Assembly (NCBI RefSeq): GCF_003254395.2
Contig: NC_037644.1
Span: forward strand, 4,495,001-4,559,000
Reading direction: 5' to 3'
Source of the DNA: Apis mellifera
Taxonomy: Eukaryota > Arthropoda > Insecta > Hymenoptera > Apidae
Length of the DNA stretch: 64,000 nt
Each line of letters opens with the position of its first letter. The first letter of the stretch is position 1. The translations under genes were made by a program, and so were the position numbers. This document shows positions 12,407-28,005 of the stretch, piece after piece. Below the pieces are notes generated by a model. It was not told where the DNA came from. It searched no databases and saw only the letters and a list, made by a program, of their open reading frames with translations.

Positions 12407-12439
12407 TCTTTTTAAATATATGATCATGATGATAATAAA

Positions 12440-12760
12440 ACAAATCAGTTAAACTGCAAACCACAAGTAATGGTGAAAAATGCGTGCGCCGATCAAAGGG
12501 TTGGCCCCATAAATACAGGTCATTGTTAGCCGTCGAAAAACGTTCAAGGGCCGATCGAAAACAGGCTATTTGGGATTTTTACACGTTCGTTGCGTGCGCG
12601 TGCGAAGGAAGTTTAACAGAATTGAATGGGCACGTGGTGACGATCGCACGAGGAAAGAATGAACGACAGATGCCTCGAGCTAGATCATCATTTTGCTGTT
12701 CACGAAGTTATAGGTAGCACCGAAACGTGTCGTTTGAAAATTCAATATATACTTTCGTGG
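12440..12760. other. GC-richer, CpG-rich island
   Basis: A block with clustered CpG (TGCGTGCGCC, TTGCGTGCGCGTGCG), one CACGTG E-box at 12631-12636 and CGATCG sites. A 77-codon forward frame (12484-12717) opens at GTG; the only ATG just upstream (12480) hits a stop after ten codons. No domain is visible. I read it as a possible regulatory island or untranslated exon rather than a gene. Confidence 0.45.
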
Positions 12761-14064
12761 TTTGAAAATTTTCGATAATAAAATTGAAAGGTTCAAAATA
12801 AAATCTTCATTTTATGCGTTCATTTTTTTTTCAAACGAACGCAAATATTTTTCAATATTATTAATTTTTTTCAACATATTAATTAAATATTTATTGTATA
12901 CATACTATTATAAGTAATTATTATTATGTAATTGTATTGAGAAGACTCTTCATGAAATTATAAAATTAGAAATTATAAAACTTTGATTAAAATTATTAAG
13001 AATTATTTTTACTATAAATTCTTCAATTGTATAAAATAAATTTGGATATTATTTGAATAAAATATTATTTAAAAAATATAAAATTAATTCAAATAATATA
13101 TCATATTATTTGGATTATGAATAATAATATAAATTGAATTTTTTGTCTTAAAATGATATCTTTTAAACATAATGAATTGTTTGTCTAATGTATAATAAGT
13201 GGAAAATATCATGCAATTTTAAAATTTATTTATTGTAAGTTTTATTGTATATAAAGTATTAATAATTTTAAATATTTATATTAATATTTATATTTTTTAA
13301 CTATTTTATTTTTAATTGATTTGTATATAAAATATTGAATAAAATTAATTATATTTCTTAACTTAATGCATGTGCAATATCTTTCAATTAAATATTTAAT
13401 AATTATAAAACAAGATATATTTATATTGCATTAATATTATTTCATTAAATTAAAAAGAAATGTTTAGTTTTTGATACTTTTTCAATATTATATATCTTTC
13501 ATATATATTACATTTTCTGCAGCATGCACAAAATTTATTTATTATTCCATAAAAAGATCAAATATTCATATTTTTTTTATAAAATGATATTTCAAAAAAT
13601 TTGAGATTTTATAAAATTTCAAATTTTGAATTTAAAAAATCAAAGTTCAATATATAATAATTTTAAAAAAAAGAGAGAAAAATCATAAGCTGCGAATATA
13701 TTAGCATAAATAATAAAAATACAAATAATTTTTTATTAATATAAATATAAATAAATAATTCTAATAAAATATCAAATTAAAATCTAGTAAAATCGCATTA
13801 AGCGAAACTTGAATTACATAACAAAATCATATCGATCATTCATTTTAAAAAGTTTATTTTTTAAACAAAATATAAGTTTAATTAAATTAGTTTGGTTAAT
13901 TGTGAAAATTTTATTCAACAAAATAAAAATAATATGTATTATTGAAATTTGTATGAAAATCGTATTATATCATAAAAGAAATTGTTACAAATTCATATCA
14001 TAATTTCATGAAAATTACATATATATTATATATTATATTATATATTATATTATATTATATATAT

Positions 14065-14130
<66 letters not shown>

Positions 14131-17100
14131 GTAATCTGTATTAGTTAAAATTATTTTCTATATTAAAAGTAAAAGAAAAAATTAATACAATTTTTATACT
14201 CTATATTCTGAAATATTAATAATATAAAAAAATCAAATAATCAAATCAATAAATCAATCAAAAATAAAAAAATATATTTAAAATACATATAAATCAAAAA
14301 TAACATTGTCAATCATCATAATCTATAATTTGTCATCTATACATTAATTAATAATTTTATAATTTCTTTTTTTTTTATTATACAGCGTTTTCTATACTAT
14401 CCTCGTAATATAAAAAATACATTAGATATTTTTTTTAATGTATTTCGCGAAAAAAAATGCATTATATAATTATTAGAGAAATAGTTGATTAAATCTAGGT
14501 ATTCGGAGAAAGTTTGGAAATAAATTCTCGTCGTTTATATTCATAGACCAGGATTCCTTTTTTCTGCGGTGAAGTGCCAATTAAATAGTTATAACATCAC
14601 CGATATCGTATAACTATGTTGCAATTAAACGATACTAAAGAAAAAAATGCAAATATTATGATGAATATTATGTATCGTGAATTATTGTTATTAGTTAATA
14701 TTTTTCACATTTTATGAACAAATAAAGCGAAATCTTTAAACCAAAAAAATTCGACTTTTGATGGGATAAGAGATTTCAAATATAATAAAAATATAAAATT
14801 TAATATAAAAATTATTTATATTTTTATCCGTAACTGATAAAGATTTATAGAAAGTATGAAATTACAAAATAATTATGTGTTTTTCATACAGAAAATAAAT
14901 ATATAATATTTATGTAAAGAAAATGAGAGTTTGATTTAATTAATTCAATTGAAAATGTTAATTAATGTAGATAATGCAAAAGTAAATGGTTTTAATTAAA
15001 TGAATATAATATAATCATAAATGTACTATCATAATCGGGAAATCATAAATTACATAATTTTATCGAATAAAATAAATAATAAATTATTGTACGAAATAAA
15101 TAATGTAATTTTTCAAATTAAAAATAAATTAAATTTGTAAATAAAATAATTTACATAATATAATTTTAAAATCCTTTCATTTTCAAGTTTTTTTACAAAA
15201 TTAAATTTTTAATTCTATTAAAATAATCAATTTATATATAATTATTAAATTATAATTACTCGTTTTATTAATATTCAATTTTTTAAATTTTTATAAAAAA
15301 GCAGTAACTTAATCACTTTATAATTAAATTATTTAAAAAATTGATGATTTTAATTAAAAATTACAAACTATAAAATATTACAATAAATTTAAAAAAAATG
15401 AATATTTTAAACATTTTACCTTACAAAGAAGATTTTAAATAAATTCACAAATTTTAATGAATTACGAATACGTATTAAGATAAATCTTTCTTTAATTCAT
15501 AAACTAAATATTGAGCCTATATTAAGATCACTACTATCAAAACTATACTGCTGAGAATACTTTGAGCGTTCGTTCACAAAAAAGCCATACATCAACTTAA
15601 TAATACGTTTCGAAATTGTTCTTCCGTTGAAAACTTCGCAGTCGACCGCGTCTAATTCTAAGCCGAAATTTCAATTTCTACTTTTAATTTTTTTTGATAT
15701 GTGAATTGTATTTATAAATTATAACATTAAAATTTCAAAATTCATTTATATTATACATTATTTGTTTATATTATACATTTAATTGCATAAATCATAATGT
15801 ATTTATTGTTGGATATAAACTTCAAAAATGAAATAGTTTAAATAAATACAATTCTTATCTAATGAATATCGAATTATGCAATTAAATGAAATATTAAGTA
15901 ATGTTTATTTTATAATAATATATATAATATATTGTATATTATATATATATTATTATAATAAATTTTTTTCATTTGAATTTGTGATTTTAAAACTAATTAT
16001 ATGTATGTTATCGTAATCGTTATTATGCATATCAAAATCGTTAAAATGAAAAATGAAAAATTTAATTTATTTGAAAAAAATAACATATTTTGATTTACTA
16101 TAATTTTTTATTTATTTAGAAAGAAAGAAATGTTCTAAAAATATTATTAAACATAAAAATAGAAATTAAAATATTATGGATTATATTATTTTAAATATAT
16201 AGACAATAATTTTTTATCGTTGCATTAATTTAAAACCAAATCTAAAAATCGCATTTTATAACGTTATTTAAAAATATTAATAAATATTAAATATTTTTTA
16301 ATATAATTTTTTAAATAATTTTTAATAAAATTTTAATGAAATTATCACCACAAATTGATTAGGTTGAAGAATACTATATTCTATAAGGTATATTTATTTA
16401 TATAAATACTATAATATTTTTTCTATGTTTTTATGTATTAGATTTAAAAATATCAAATTAATTCTCTTATCTAATTATTTAATTATATCTTCATAGTTAA
16501 ATAATATTTTAACTTCTTTCCTTCACCAGTGAATGTGAGTCATTCCTGGTATAAATTATAGTCATCAAGTATAACAAACAAACTATATTTTTGGTTGAAT
16601 TTAATTTTAATTTTATTTCGTATAATAAAAAATTAAAATTGTCATTTTCAATATTTAAATTTTCAATATTTAACAATTCTTCCTCCTATTAATTAAAATG
16701 TCATATATATCAGATAATCGAATATATGTGAATAATTCATTATAGAAAAATAAAAAAATAAAGAAAATAAAATAAAATTTTTTTTATCATTGTTTTCATT
16801 TTTGAAAAAACCAAATTTGAATATTTCTTTACAAGTGAATTAGAAGATTATTATATCATTCATATATACATGAAAATAAATAAAAAATATAAAAAGTTAA
16901 TAAATAATAAATAAATAAAAAATAAATAAAAGTTATTATTTCTTTGTTTTTGATAAAATTGAGATAGAATATATAGTCATACAATAATTAAATTTAAAAA
17001 TTTACTTTTGCAAAAACTAATTTTTAAATAAAATAAAATTAATTTTATTTTCATACAGTATTTTCATTTCATATTTTTATTTTCATAGAGTATAAAATAA

Positions 17101-17689
17101 TAATCAATAATTCATTTATACTCAATCGGGAATTATCCAATATATAATTTCACTTTTAATCAAAAAATTTTCAAATTTAATTTTTTGAAAAATGAAATTT
17201 CAAATAAAAAAATAAAAAAAAATTATTTTTTTAATTTTTTTTTATAAAATATGGACTCTCATCATAGAAGATATATATTAAAATTAATTAAAGCCTATAT
17301 GTAAAAATCTAGAATTCTAATAATAGTACAATATATCTATATCAGATATATAATATTTAAATCATAGGTATAATATATGTTCAACATTTTAATTTATTTA
17401 TTTTAACAAAGATAGATAAAAAATTTTAAATTTTTAATTTTTAATTTTTTCGGATGCTTTAAAATATCTATTAAATAGAATATTTTAATTAAGAAGAGAT
17501 TTGTAGATTTTACTTTATACTTACCTTATCAGAATTTTACTTTATTATTTATAATTAACATGATATGTATAATATCTTATAATTCCTTAAATTATAAATA
17601 TTTCTGTCTTTAAAAAAAATATTCATATATACAAAGAAAAAAAATATTTATTTGTAAAAAAACAAAAAATTCTATAACCGATTCTTTTC
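12761..17689. other. Long AT-rich non-coding stretch
   Basis: I see no gene. Two small GC-raised patches, about 14500-14640 and 15540-15680, contain mixed sequence but no usable frame. A TTTCGCGAAA palindrome lies at 14443-14452. The (TA)n tract at 14018-14127 is listed separately. Confidence 0.65.
14018..14127. repeat. (TA)n and TATTATA low-complexity tract
   Basis: About 110 bp of ATATTATAT units passing into uninterrupted (AT)n of about 50 bp. Confidence 0.95.
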
Positions 17690-18130
17690 ATTTTTTCATT
17701 TCGGGCTACATGTGTAATTCCTGTTAAAATGTTTTGTGACAAGCCTGTAAAATATATTCTCAGACAAAACTTATCCATCTTCACTTCTTTCTCTTTTGTA
17801 AAGAAAGACGCGAGAAGCTCATTCGAAGGAAAAACATAGAGAATTTTGGCGAGAGAAAAAATAACATCTTCCCATCTCAGCCGGTCATCTTAGCATATTC
17901 AGTAACACGTGCTAATTATATTGCTCATTATGCAAATCGAGTCCGTTTAGCATACGTTTCTTGCCATTTTTAGTCCTCTTCTACGTGGTGTTTCAAGTAC
18001 GCCGCCTCGAATAGCAACTACAGATGCACGGAATCCTTTCTGTCTATCTTTCTCTCTTTTCTTCTCCCATTCCTGGATCCTACTGTTTATGCAAGTGTCT
18101 TGCGTCCTCTCTTTTCAAAAACGCTACTGA
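17690..18130. other. GC-richer island, probable regulatory block
   Basis: About 430 bp of mixed sequence without a long frame. It contains a CACGTG E-box at 17906-17911, a TAATTA homeodomain-type core next to it, and an octamer-like ATGCAAAT at 17930-17937. Its last 100 bases are pyrimidine-rich. Motif clustering suggests a cis-regulatory element, but single short motifs are expected by chance here (the octamer especially), so the call rests mainly on the composition and clustering. Confidence 0.4.
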
Positions 18131-19719
18131 TTTTTGTAAAAATGAACTGAATATTTGTATAATTTGTTTCTTTTTATCTTTATAATATTTATATTTCTAA
18201 TTATAACAACAATAGATTCTTTATATTCATATTAATTGTTCAGATAAGGAAATTTATTTAATAATAAATTATTAGAGAAAATATTTTTTTCTTTTATATT
18301 AAATTAAAATATAAGTGTAAAGCATTTATCGCTTTAAGATCTAGTTCAAATAATAAAACATTCAGTAGATTATTAGAATAGTCAAATACGGGAAGTGTAT
18401 TTGATTTATTTGTGCATTGATAATGTTGATTTGTTTTATTCCAGAGAATATTATATAATATAATGTAACATAATATAATGAATGAATATAGCAAACAGTT
18501 TTTATCATTAAAATCAAAATTCTATTATAAATATAAAAAATTATAATTTACAATATTTATGTTTATTTATGTTTATTATTTTGTATTAAATTTTTCTTTA
18601 AATTAAAATATTATGTAATAATTTTATTTATTATAATGTGAATTATTAATACTAATTTTAAATATATAAATTTCTCAAATATATAATTTCTCAAAATATT
18701 ATTATATTTCAAAATATATAGCAAATATAAAACTAAAATAAGTTAAGCTATAATATACAAAATTCTAAATTATATAATTCGTTATATTATATTTTGTTTT
18801 ATTTATATCAAATTAATTTTTTAAGCAAAATAATTATTATAGTTTTTGTTTGAATTTGAATATTTATGAATAAGGAAAATTGGACAGCTTGAAAATTGAA
18901 AATATCATGCGAGATAATAAAACAAATCAATTTTTATTTTAACAAAAGAAATGATTCAAAAAGATTAAAAACATCTCTAGGAAATTATGAATTTTCATAT
19001 TATTTATATAAAATATGATAAAAATTAGAAAAATCAAAATACCACAATTGAATTCAAAATTGTTTTGTGATTTTTTTTAATTAATTAATACTAAAATATA
19101 ATAAATTTGTAATTTAAAAATTTGTTGTAATTATTATTTTTAGAATTCTTTTAAAAGATTCAGAATTAATTTTCTATTATATTTTTATATATTTGTATAT
19201 TTTATTTTATTTTTATTTTCAAAAATTGCATATTTTATGAAAGATAATTTTTCATGTAATTTGTTAAACGATATAAAAATAATATTTGTATGTATCTATA
19301 TCGTTTTTAATCCTTGTTTTTTTGTAGATTTTTTTTGTATAGATCAAAAAAGAATTTAAAAATTTCAACTTCGAGTCATATAGTTAAATCATCAAAGTTA
19401 CAAAGTTAATTAGAAAAAAATATAATAATGAAATATATTGAATACACAGCTTAAACAGCTTATAGTGCATAAATTTTATGTACTATATTATGTAATATTA
19501 TGCAATATTCCTTAAATTGAATTATTTCAATTCTCATTTCAAAATAATTTTTAGATCTAATTTAATTTAATCTAATTTAAATTTTTATTTTATATTTGAC
19601 AATCAAATTCATAAATAAATTTAAATAAAATAATTTATTAATATCTTTAAAAAAATATCATCTTAAATTGGATTGATTTTTATTTTTTTCAAATATAGCA
19701 ATGTATCAATTATAATAAA

Positions 19720-19758
<39 letters not shown>

Positions 19759-21335
19759 ATAATATATATATATATATATATACATAATAATATATATATA
19801 TACATAATAATAATACATAATATACATAAAAATAAAAAAGAAAAAAATAAATAAAGAAATTTTTGAATAATTTTCATAATTATAATAACAGTAATAATAT
19901 ATAATTAATTAATATATTATCATAATTATTATTTCATATATTATTTCAAAAAAATAATATAACAAATTTAATATTATTTCCATTAAAAAGCTATACTAAA
20001 AGAATAAATATCTAAATACCTAAATATAAGTATTTAAATATAGAATACATGAAAGAATAAAATAGTAATACACAACCTAAATAAGTGTTACATACATTGT
20101 TATCACTTTTTTTATTAATAATATTTTTTATTACTTTTATTATTTTTAATTATTTACTATTTATTTATTACATTTTTTATGTATATATTATATATATATA
20201 TGTAATAATTATTGTTAATTATTTATTATTTTCTTATTACTTTTTAAATTATAAAAATCTTAAATTTTTATAATTGATTTTTGTCTTAAATTATCTATCA
20301 ATTTTTATATTATTTTATAATTATTGTACTTTTTTTCTATCATTTATATAAAATATTAACAAATATTAGTTTAATACTACTATATTTGTATTTTATATAT
20401 GACATATGTGTATTATAATAATTAGCATATTATCATAAACAAGTTGTGTGTTTTATCTAAAAAGAATGAAAATATATCTTAAAGAAAAAATATTATGAAA
20501 AAAATGAAAGAATATTAAAAATGACTTTTTAATATAAATCTTAATATTTTTTTTGTAAAAAATATGATAAAATATGATAAAATACGATATACTATAAATT
20601 ATATGATTCTATATAAAAAAATTAAAATTAATTTTCATATTCTGCATATCAATCTATAGAAAAATTATTAATATTGCATAATACATCTTCTTATATTAAA
20701 TAATTTTTTATATTTTTAAATTTAGATTTAAATTTTATTAATATTTTTAAATTTTTTTTAAAAGAATATCATTTTTTTTAAAAAGTCTTTTTATTGTATA
20801 TTTAAGTAAAACAAATCCTAAATGTATCCTAAATGTATATTGGAAATATATTTTTTAATTTTCAATTATATATTATATAATATTATTAATTATATATATA
20901 TATTATGATTTTTACTATTGTTCGAATTTATAGATACTCGAACTCACATCCAAATATTCAGGAAATATTTTTATATTATTCTCGAACAAATTCGTTATAA
21001 TAAATTGATAGAATAAAGAATATAACTAGGAAAATAATAAAATTATAACTTTAATATAAGCAATAATATTATTATGTTGAGAGATTCTAAATTCCATTCT
21101 GTTTATTATCAAAGTTAAGCTTTGTATAAGTAAGGAGCATATTTTTATATTTTCTCTAATAATAATTCTTTTCTTTTTCATTATTATTCAAATATCGTAA
21201 AATCTCAAATAAAATAAAATATAAAAATGCCTAAAGAATCAAGATCTATTTTCCAAAACTTATTTTGCAATATTTTATAAAAATTGCAAAAAATTATTGA
21301 ATTGAAATATAAAAATGTTGTTTATGATTGTATAC
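18131..21335. other. AT-rich non-coding stretch
   Basis: I see no gene. Open frames such as the 62-codon one at 20085-20273 encode only Phe/Ile/Leu/Tyr, as expected from A/T sequence. The (TA)n tract at 19722-19826 is listed separately. Confidence 0.7.
19722..19826. repeat. (TA)n interrupted by ACATAATAA spacers
   Basis: Three (TA)n runs separated by the same TACATAATAATA interruption, indicating duplication of a run-plus-spacer unit within the microsatellite. Confidence 0.9.
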
Positions 21336-21614
21336 GATAATAATAATGATGATGATGATGATGATGATGATGATAATTATGATAATAATGATAATAATGA
21401 TGATATTAATGATAATAATAATGATAACGATAACGATAACGATAATAATAATGATAACAATAATGATAATAGTGATGACGATAACGATAATAATGATAAT
21501 TATAATGATGATAATGATAATAATGATAACAATAATGATAATAGTAATAATAATAATGATAATGATAACAATAATGATAATAATGATAACAACAACAACA
21601 ACAATAATAATAAT
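21336..21614 (+). repeat. Compound trinucleotide and hexanucleotide array (GAT/AAT/GATAAC/AAC)
   Basis: About 280 bp built from GAT and AAT triplets, with a (GATAAC) sub-array near 21424-21445 and an (AAC)n end. Because the period is a multiple of three, two frames stay open for over 115 codons (Asp/Asn-rich in one, Ile/Met-rich in the other). These are artefacts of the repeat, not genes. Confidence 0.95.
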
Positions 21615-21849
21615 TTCAATATGCTATCACATATTAGAGAAATATACAAATATACAGATCATTTATTTTTATAATTATAAGTATATATTTATCTTATTTA
21701 AATTTATTGATATTCTATTTAAATTCTAATTAAATACATGAATAAAATTGCAATTAATTGCAGACAAATAATAAAAAAAATATCTAAATAAATCAAAGAT
21801 ACTTGCATATATAAAATATATTAAAAGAAACAGAGAATGAAATCTGCAT

Positions 21850-22130
21850 CAATATACCACGTGAAAGAAAAGAAAAAAAAAGTAATATAATAAATAACGA
21901 GATCACAACGAACAATCACACTATATTTTAAGCTTGGGACAAATAGCAGCTACTTGGTGCATTCCGAAAAAAAACGCAACAAATAAAAAACTCGAAACAA
22001 GTATAAATACGTTGAAGTGTTACCTGAATGTTACAGTAGATTATAGAGGATTAAGAGCGCGCTGTTCGCCGGAGTGACGAGATCGCTCGTAGATTCTGAA
22101 AGAAACGACAATCGTGATGTTTTATGAAAA
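21850..22130. other. GC-richer island
   Basis: Contains a CACGTG E-box at 21858-21863 and a CpG-rich part around 22050-22100 (GAGCGCGCTG, GACGAGATCGCTCG). No open frame of note. It may be regulatory. Confidence 0.4.
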
Positions 22131-25100
22131 TTTATCGGATTTGAAGTTTGCAATTAATGCAAATACTAAAATGCCTGTCATTGAATAAATCCTGTTGACA
22201 ATTCTTATATTTTTATAGGAAAAATCTTAAATTTACATATCGTTTTAATATGCGAGACAAATATATTCATATGTTTTGTTGTATTTAAAATAAAGTTTTT
22301 TAATACTTGTTGAAAAACTTTTAAAACTTGAAAATTGAAATATAACTTTAAATAATAAATAATTATTTGTAGTATGGTTATTCTTAAGTAAAATTTGTGA
22401 AAAAAAATGAATGAATTATAAAATAAATGATTTGAATTTAATAAATCAATTAATAAATTTTATGATAAATAAAACAAAAATTATCTTGTTTGAAAATTCA
22501 ATATTTTCTCAAATTCAACGATTTTAAAATTTTTATGTTTAGAAATTCGATATTTGAAAATTTTATGTTTTATCTTTAAAGATTGACATGTATCATTAGT
22601 ATATAAAGTATATGTATTACTTTTCTATAAAGATTTGATAAAAATCTTTTGTAAAATAATCTTTCTTTTAATAATTGCATAATATCTTTTATTTAGATCA
22701 AAGAATATTATGCTTTGCATTTTAGTTCTATATAGTAATAAAAATATTGATTATTTTTACATCTGTTTAAATTTATTAAATATTTATTATTTAATTTATT
22801 CCAGAAATTGAAAATAGTGATCTATGTAGTCATGAATAAGAATAAGATAAAAATATATTGTTGAAAAATTAAAGCAATTATCAAAAGTATTTATAATTTG
22901 AAAATTAGCTTTTCAATATATTTTCACTATATTTAATAATCCGATAATATTAATAATGAATTCATAAATTATATTATAAAATAATTGTTTTTCTTTTTTA
23001 ACTCTTTTAAATATTTTTCACATTGAAGTTTCTAAAAACTAATATTTCGATTTGTATACGTACAATATTATTTATTTAAGATTTATTTATTTCAATCAAA
23101 ATATCTACAATTAATTAATACAATCGATGAATATTGTGAATATAATATCAAATAACCAAAAATTGTATAAAATGAAAAGTAAATAGTCTCATATGCAAAT
23201 TTATCAAATTTATAAATTCTATGCAAGATAACAAAAAAGATTATAAATAAACTTTATTATTATATATATTTATAAATAATTTTATTATATATATTATATT
23301 TTGTTGTAATAACAAAAAAAAATAACAAAAAATTTATGATATAATTTCGTTTCATTACAATTTTTTTTAAAATTTATAAAAATAATATTGAAATATTTTG
23401 CTATAAATGGATTTTTCAATTTAATACAGAATTTAAAAAATAATTATTTTCTTATATAAAATATCTTTTTATTATTTATTAATTTTTATATTTTTTTAAA
23501 ATATTCTAAAATAGATTTATAAATCTAAATAATTTGTTACTATTTGTTATATTTGTAATTAGTTTAGAATATGAATAATAAATATGAATACAATAATAAA
23601 TATATAAAATATAATAAAAAATTGAGATAAAAAAAACATTGAAAATTAAGAATTAAATAAATTAAATAAGTTCTTTTTTTTTATAAAATTCACAATTATT
23701 TCTCTCAATTATAGATATTTATTAGTAATAATAATATTAATATACTCAGCAAAACATTTTAATCCTTCAATTTCTTTCAATTACTAATAAAACAATATTC
23801 AACAACTTTTTTAATCTTAATAACAATCATAAATATTTTGTTTACTTACTTCTATTAAAATAAGCTTTTAATCTTTTGATATGATATTTTCTTTTCATAT
23901 GATATATAGATATTACTATACTCTATTACCATACTACTATAAGAAATATTAATTATATATATATATATATCTCACATCTTTACTATTTATATCAAAAAAG
24001 AATAGGCAATATGCAAAGGATAATTTTTGTCGTAAAAAAAATAAGCGATTAATCTACTTCAAGTAGTTTATATTAGTTAGATATCAGATGCTTTGATGTG
24101 AATACGATATCATAACGATATACTATATATTTTCTATATCATACTGCTATTAAGAATTAGTATAAATGAAAAATTACATCATTTATACTTTATTAAAATA
24201 TAATTTTAGATTAAATGCACATAAATGATGCATTATTGCATTGTACTTGTTTCTATAAATGGATAGATATGTAATCTAAAAATTTATTATAAATTTATTA
24301 TCTTTATATTAAATTTAATATCTTTATATTAAATAATTTATAATTTTTTTAATATTTACAACATTTCATTTCATAAGATTAGAAAATTATTACAATTTGT
24401 TCCAATCTTCAATTATCAATACAAATTACTATTAATACCAATCAATTTGCGATAATAATAAATTCGAAAAAATCGTTTACTAATCGAATACGACAAGCCT
24501 TTCATATATATTATATTATTTTTATAACCAAATATATTTAAATGTTTAAACGTTATTTATCTAGTGCATATTTCCAAATATAAGGAAAAGATATGTTAAT
24601 TAAAAATGAAAGATGGAACAAAGTCATCAAAAATAATAGCAAATATTTTAAAGAATAAAAGTCGTATTTATATATTTTTTTTAAGTAATATTTATTTTAA
24701 AAAACTCGGATTAATTTCTAGAATATATATTTTTATTGATAAAATGTACATGATTATATAATTCTATTATGAAAATTATATTAATTATTACATAATTATT
24801 ATTAATATAAAATTATAATATATGAAAATTTTAAATTGTCATTGGAATTAGATTACGATTGAATTTGATGCTAAATCGTTCCAAAATATATATTTAATTT
24901 TAAGATACATAACAAAATTAATTCGTTATTTATTGATTTTTCGTACATATACTAGTTACATAATTAATAATAATAAATAATAATTCAGAATAATTTTCCA
25001 GATTAACTGTCCAAAAGAATAATATTTTTTTACTTACAAATTTTCGTTCTTAAATAAATATATATCTTCATCGAAAAAATAATTATGAAGATTCTTGTTA

Positions 25101-28005
25101 AAAAACAAATCAATTTCCTACTCCTTTTCACCTTACATTTTCACTATTTATATTTTTACTTTTAAGATTCTTAATATTAATGAAATATTCTTGATTCTCG
25201 CATTCACTTATACTATTAACGCGAATCCGAAAAAAAAATTGATTTATATTATGGATTAATAATTACATTATTTCTATATACTTATCAAATACTATTTTGA
25301 AACATTAAAAATTATCAAGAGTTAAAAAATATATGCGAATAATTCAAATTTGGTGTTGCGAAAATGTGAGGATCCGTTTTCTCATCAAAAAATTGACACG
25401 GATTACAAAGTTTGCAAAATTATGAGTTTATGATTTGTTTGTTATGTTGTTCGTATTTGCAAAAAGAAATTTAAATTTGAAATAAAAAAAATGTTTCTTT
25501 TTTTCTGATTTGGTAATTAGATAGGCTTGATGAAAAGGAAGAAAATTGGATATAAAATTAGAAATAAAATATTTAAGTAATAATAATTAATATTGTAATG
25601 TAATTGATTATTTCGAAGAATAATTTATGAATTTCCAAATATCCTATATTATTTTAATAATCAAATGTTTGTGATTATTAAAATATATTATAAATAAAGT
25701 TTACATTGTTACGAATAAATAAAAAGTACAATGTATTTTTTGTGATATTAATTTTATTATTACTTCGTTTATTTTTTAATAAAAAGTAATGATATTAGAT
25801 GCTTTTATTATTTATATTTTATATAAATTTTTTTTACTCAACATTTATTTATGAGATATCGATTATGATGATATAGATTACAATCCAAATCATAATTAGA
25901 AAAATTATATATTTCATAAGAACATAATATATATTAAAATTCAATATTAAAGTATAAATTAGAATAATTTTACAGTTTATAATTTATATATATTATTTAT
26001 AATATATGTTTCATACATTACTTAAAATTAATTTTTATAATATTTTTTATTTATTATTTCTAAATATCTATAAATATTTCACAAAAAATTTATTTATTTT
26101 TTTCTAAATAAAATCACTAAACTAAAATTTGTATAAGTCAATTGAAAACAGTATTAAAATTAATCTTGTTATATTCGATAGCAAAATTAATTATATTAAA
26201 TCCACAAAAATTGTTTTGATATAAATGTTTTAATCAATAATAAATATAATACAATCATTATTTTTTATTTATATTATTAATTATCAATGCCCGAATAAAA
26301 TAATAAATCAATATAAAACTCGACAATCTAAGTTGATATAAATGCAATAAATGCCTATTGTTTCTAACTTTGTTCGCAACTTCATTTTATCATATAAAAA
26401 GAACTTATAATGATTCAGGTTACATTTTCTTAAACGAAAATATAAACGAAAAATATCTAAATTTTTAAATTTTTAATTTGCTACTGGTCCTATTTATTGA
26501 ATGTCCAGTAGCTATTTATATTGAAACAAAAATTATTTACGTAATAATTATGTAAAAATTAAATATAAAAATTTACATAAAAAAAAATATTTTTTTATTT
26601 TAATATAATATTCATATTTTTATTTTCTTCTATTCAATAATATTATTTCACAATAAAATAAACTTTTGAAGTACCATATTATATTTTGATATGATAAAAT
26701 ATAAGTAAAAACATAACATAAAAACATAATATAAGTAAAAACATAACATAAAAACAACATCGATAAAATGTTAATTGTATTTTACAATTTTTGTATAATG
26801 AAATATTACTTATATTTATTAATTGCTCAAAATAAAAAGATATTTTATAAAATTTAATAAATAATACTTATATTTTACTTCAAAACAATTTTTTTTAAAT
26901 TTGCGACTTCTCATTATTTTGCATAATTATATATACTTTGTATAATTATAAATAATTTTCATATGTATCTATATATAACGCAATAAAATTACTTCTTTAC
27001 TAATTACATTTTCAAATAGCCTTTTTCTACAATATTTTTAGAATGCAATAAATTCACGATGAACAAATTATACACATTTTTTTAAATAATAATTTTCAAT
27101 ATATCCATTTTGAATGCACATACATCGTGAAAATTATAATATATTATGTATAAATTATATGTATATTATGTAAATAGAAAAATAAATATTATTACACATG
27201 CCATTTTAATTATATATCAAATTTTGAATATAATAATTTAAAAAGATAATCATTACATCGAACAATTTCTAATAATGAAATAAATGATTATAAAAATGTT
27301 CTAAATAAAATATTTGTTATAAATCAAATATTAAGAAAAATATTTTTTTTTTGAAAAATTATTGGATATTTTACATTAAATTTTAATACATAATTCGAAT
27401 TTTGAAGAAAAAGAAAAATTTTTAAATTATGGTATTATGATTTATCTTATTAAAATTTTGAATAAAAGAGATTTAAGAAAAATTTATATATTATAGTTGA
27501 TATATAAATATTCTATTAATATTGATTAATATTTTTCTAATCGAAAAATAAAGAAGAAAAATTAATGAATATTAAACTGTCGTTTTTTATTTTCAGATAA
27601 ATCTTATACTCAAAAGAAAGGATATAATACTAAAATAATTATTAATAATTGATATGACATATAAATATAAAGATATCAATGATAAATGTTTCACTTTAAA
27701 CAAGTTAAGCTATTTTGAATTCAAGTTATTGAAATACAATAATGCAATTCATTATATAATAAATAATTTAAATTAAAGTTTATATTTATATATAATTTGT
27801 AAAACTTTAATAATGGAGTAAAAGAAAATGAATAAAATTTTAATTTTACAGATTGTTTGTTGATTCAATTATATTATATATATAAGTTATTATCGATATA
27901 TATAAGTTATATCGATTTATAATACTTGTAAATTAAATGAAAAATATTATTAATTCATATAATTAATTAGGAATGACTTTGATTGATTATATTTATATGA
28001 ACATA
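22131..28005. other. Long AT-rich non-coding stretch
   Basis: Nearly 6 kb with no supportable gene, RNA gene or transposon. It includes (TA)n near 23950 and the two-copy 30-bp repeat at 26701-26760. Confidence 0.65.
26701..26760 (+). repeat. Two-copy 30-bp tandem repeat
   Basis: ATAAGTAAAAACATAACATA followed by AAAACATAAT repeats at an exact 30-bp offset. The copies are identical over about 25 bp and diverge only at the end of the second. Confidence 0.9.

Noticed and set aside
12484..12717. 77-codon forward frame in a CpG-rich island
   Set aside because: Opens at GTG; the ATG just upstream at 12480 is in another frame and stops after ten codons. No domain seen.
17930..17937. Octamer ATGCAAAT (also ATTTGCAT at 44614)
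   Set aside because: About five are expected by chance on both strands in DNA of this composition, so it is not evidence by itself.
21315..21729. Asp/Asn-rich (119 codons) and Ile/Met-rich (133 codons) frames
   Set aside because: Both are read from the same GAT/AAT microsatellite, whose triplet period keeps frames open. No gene context.
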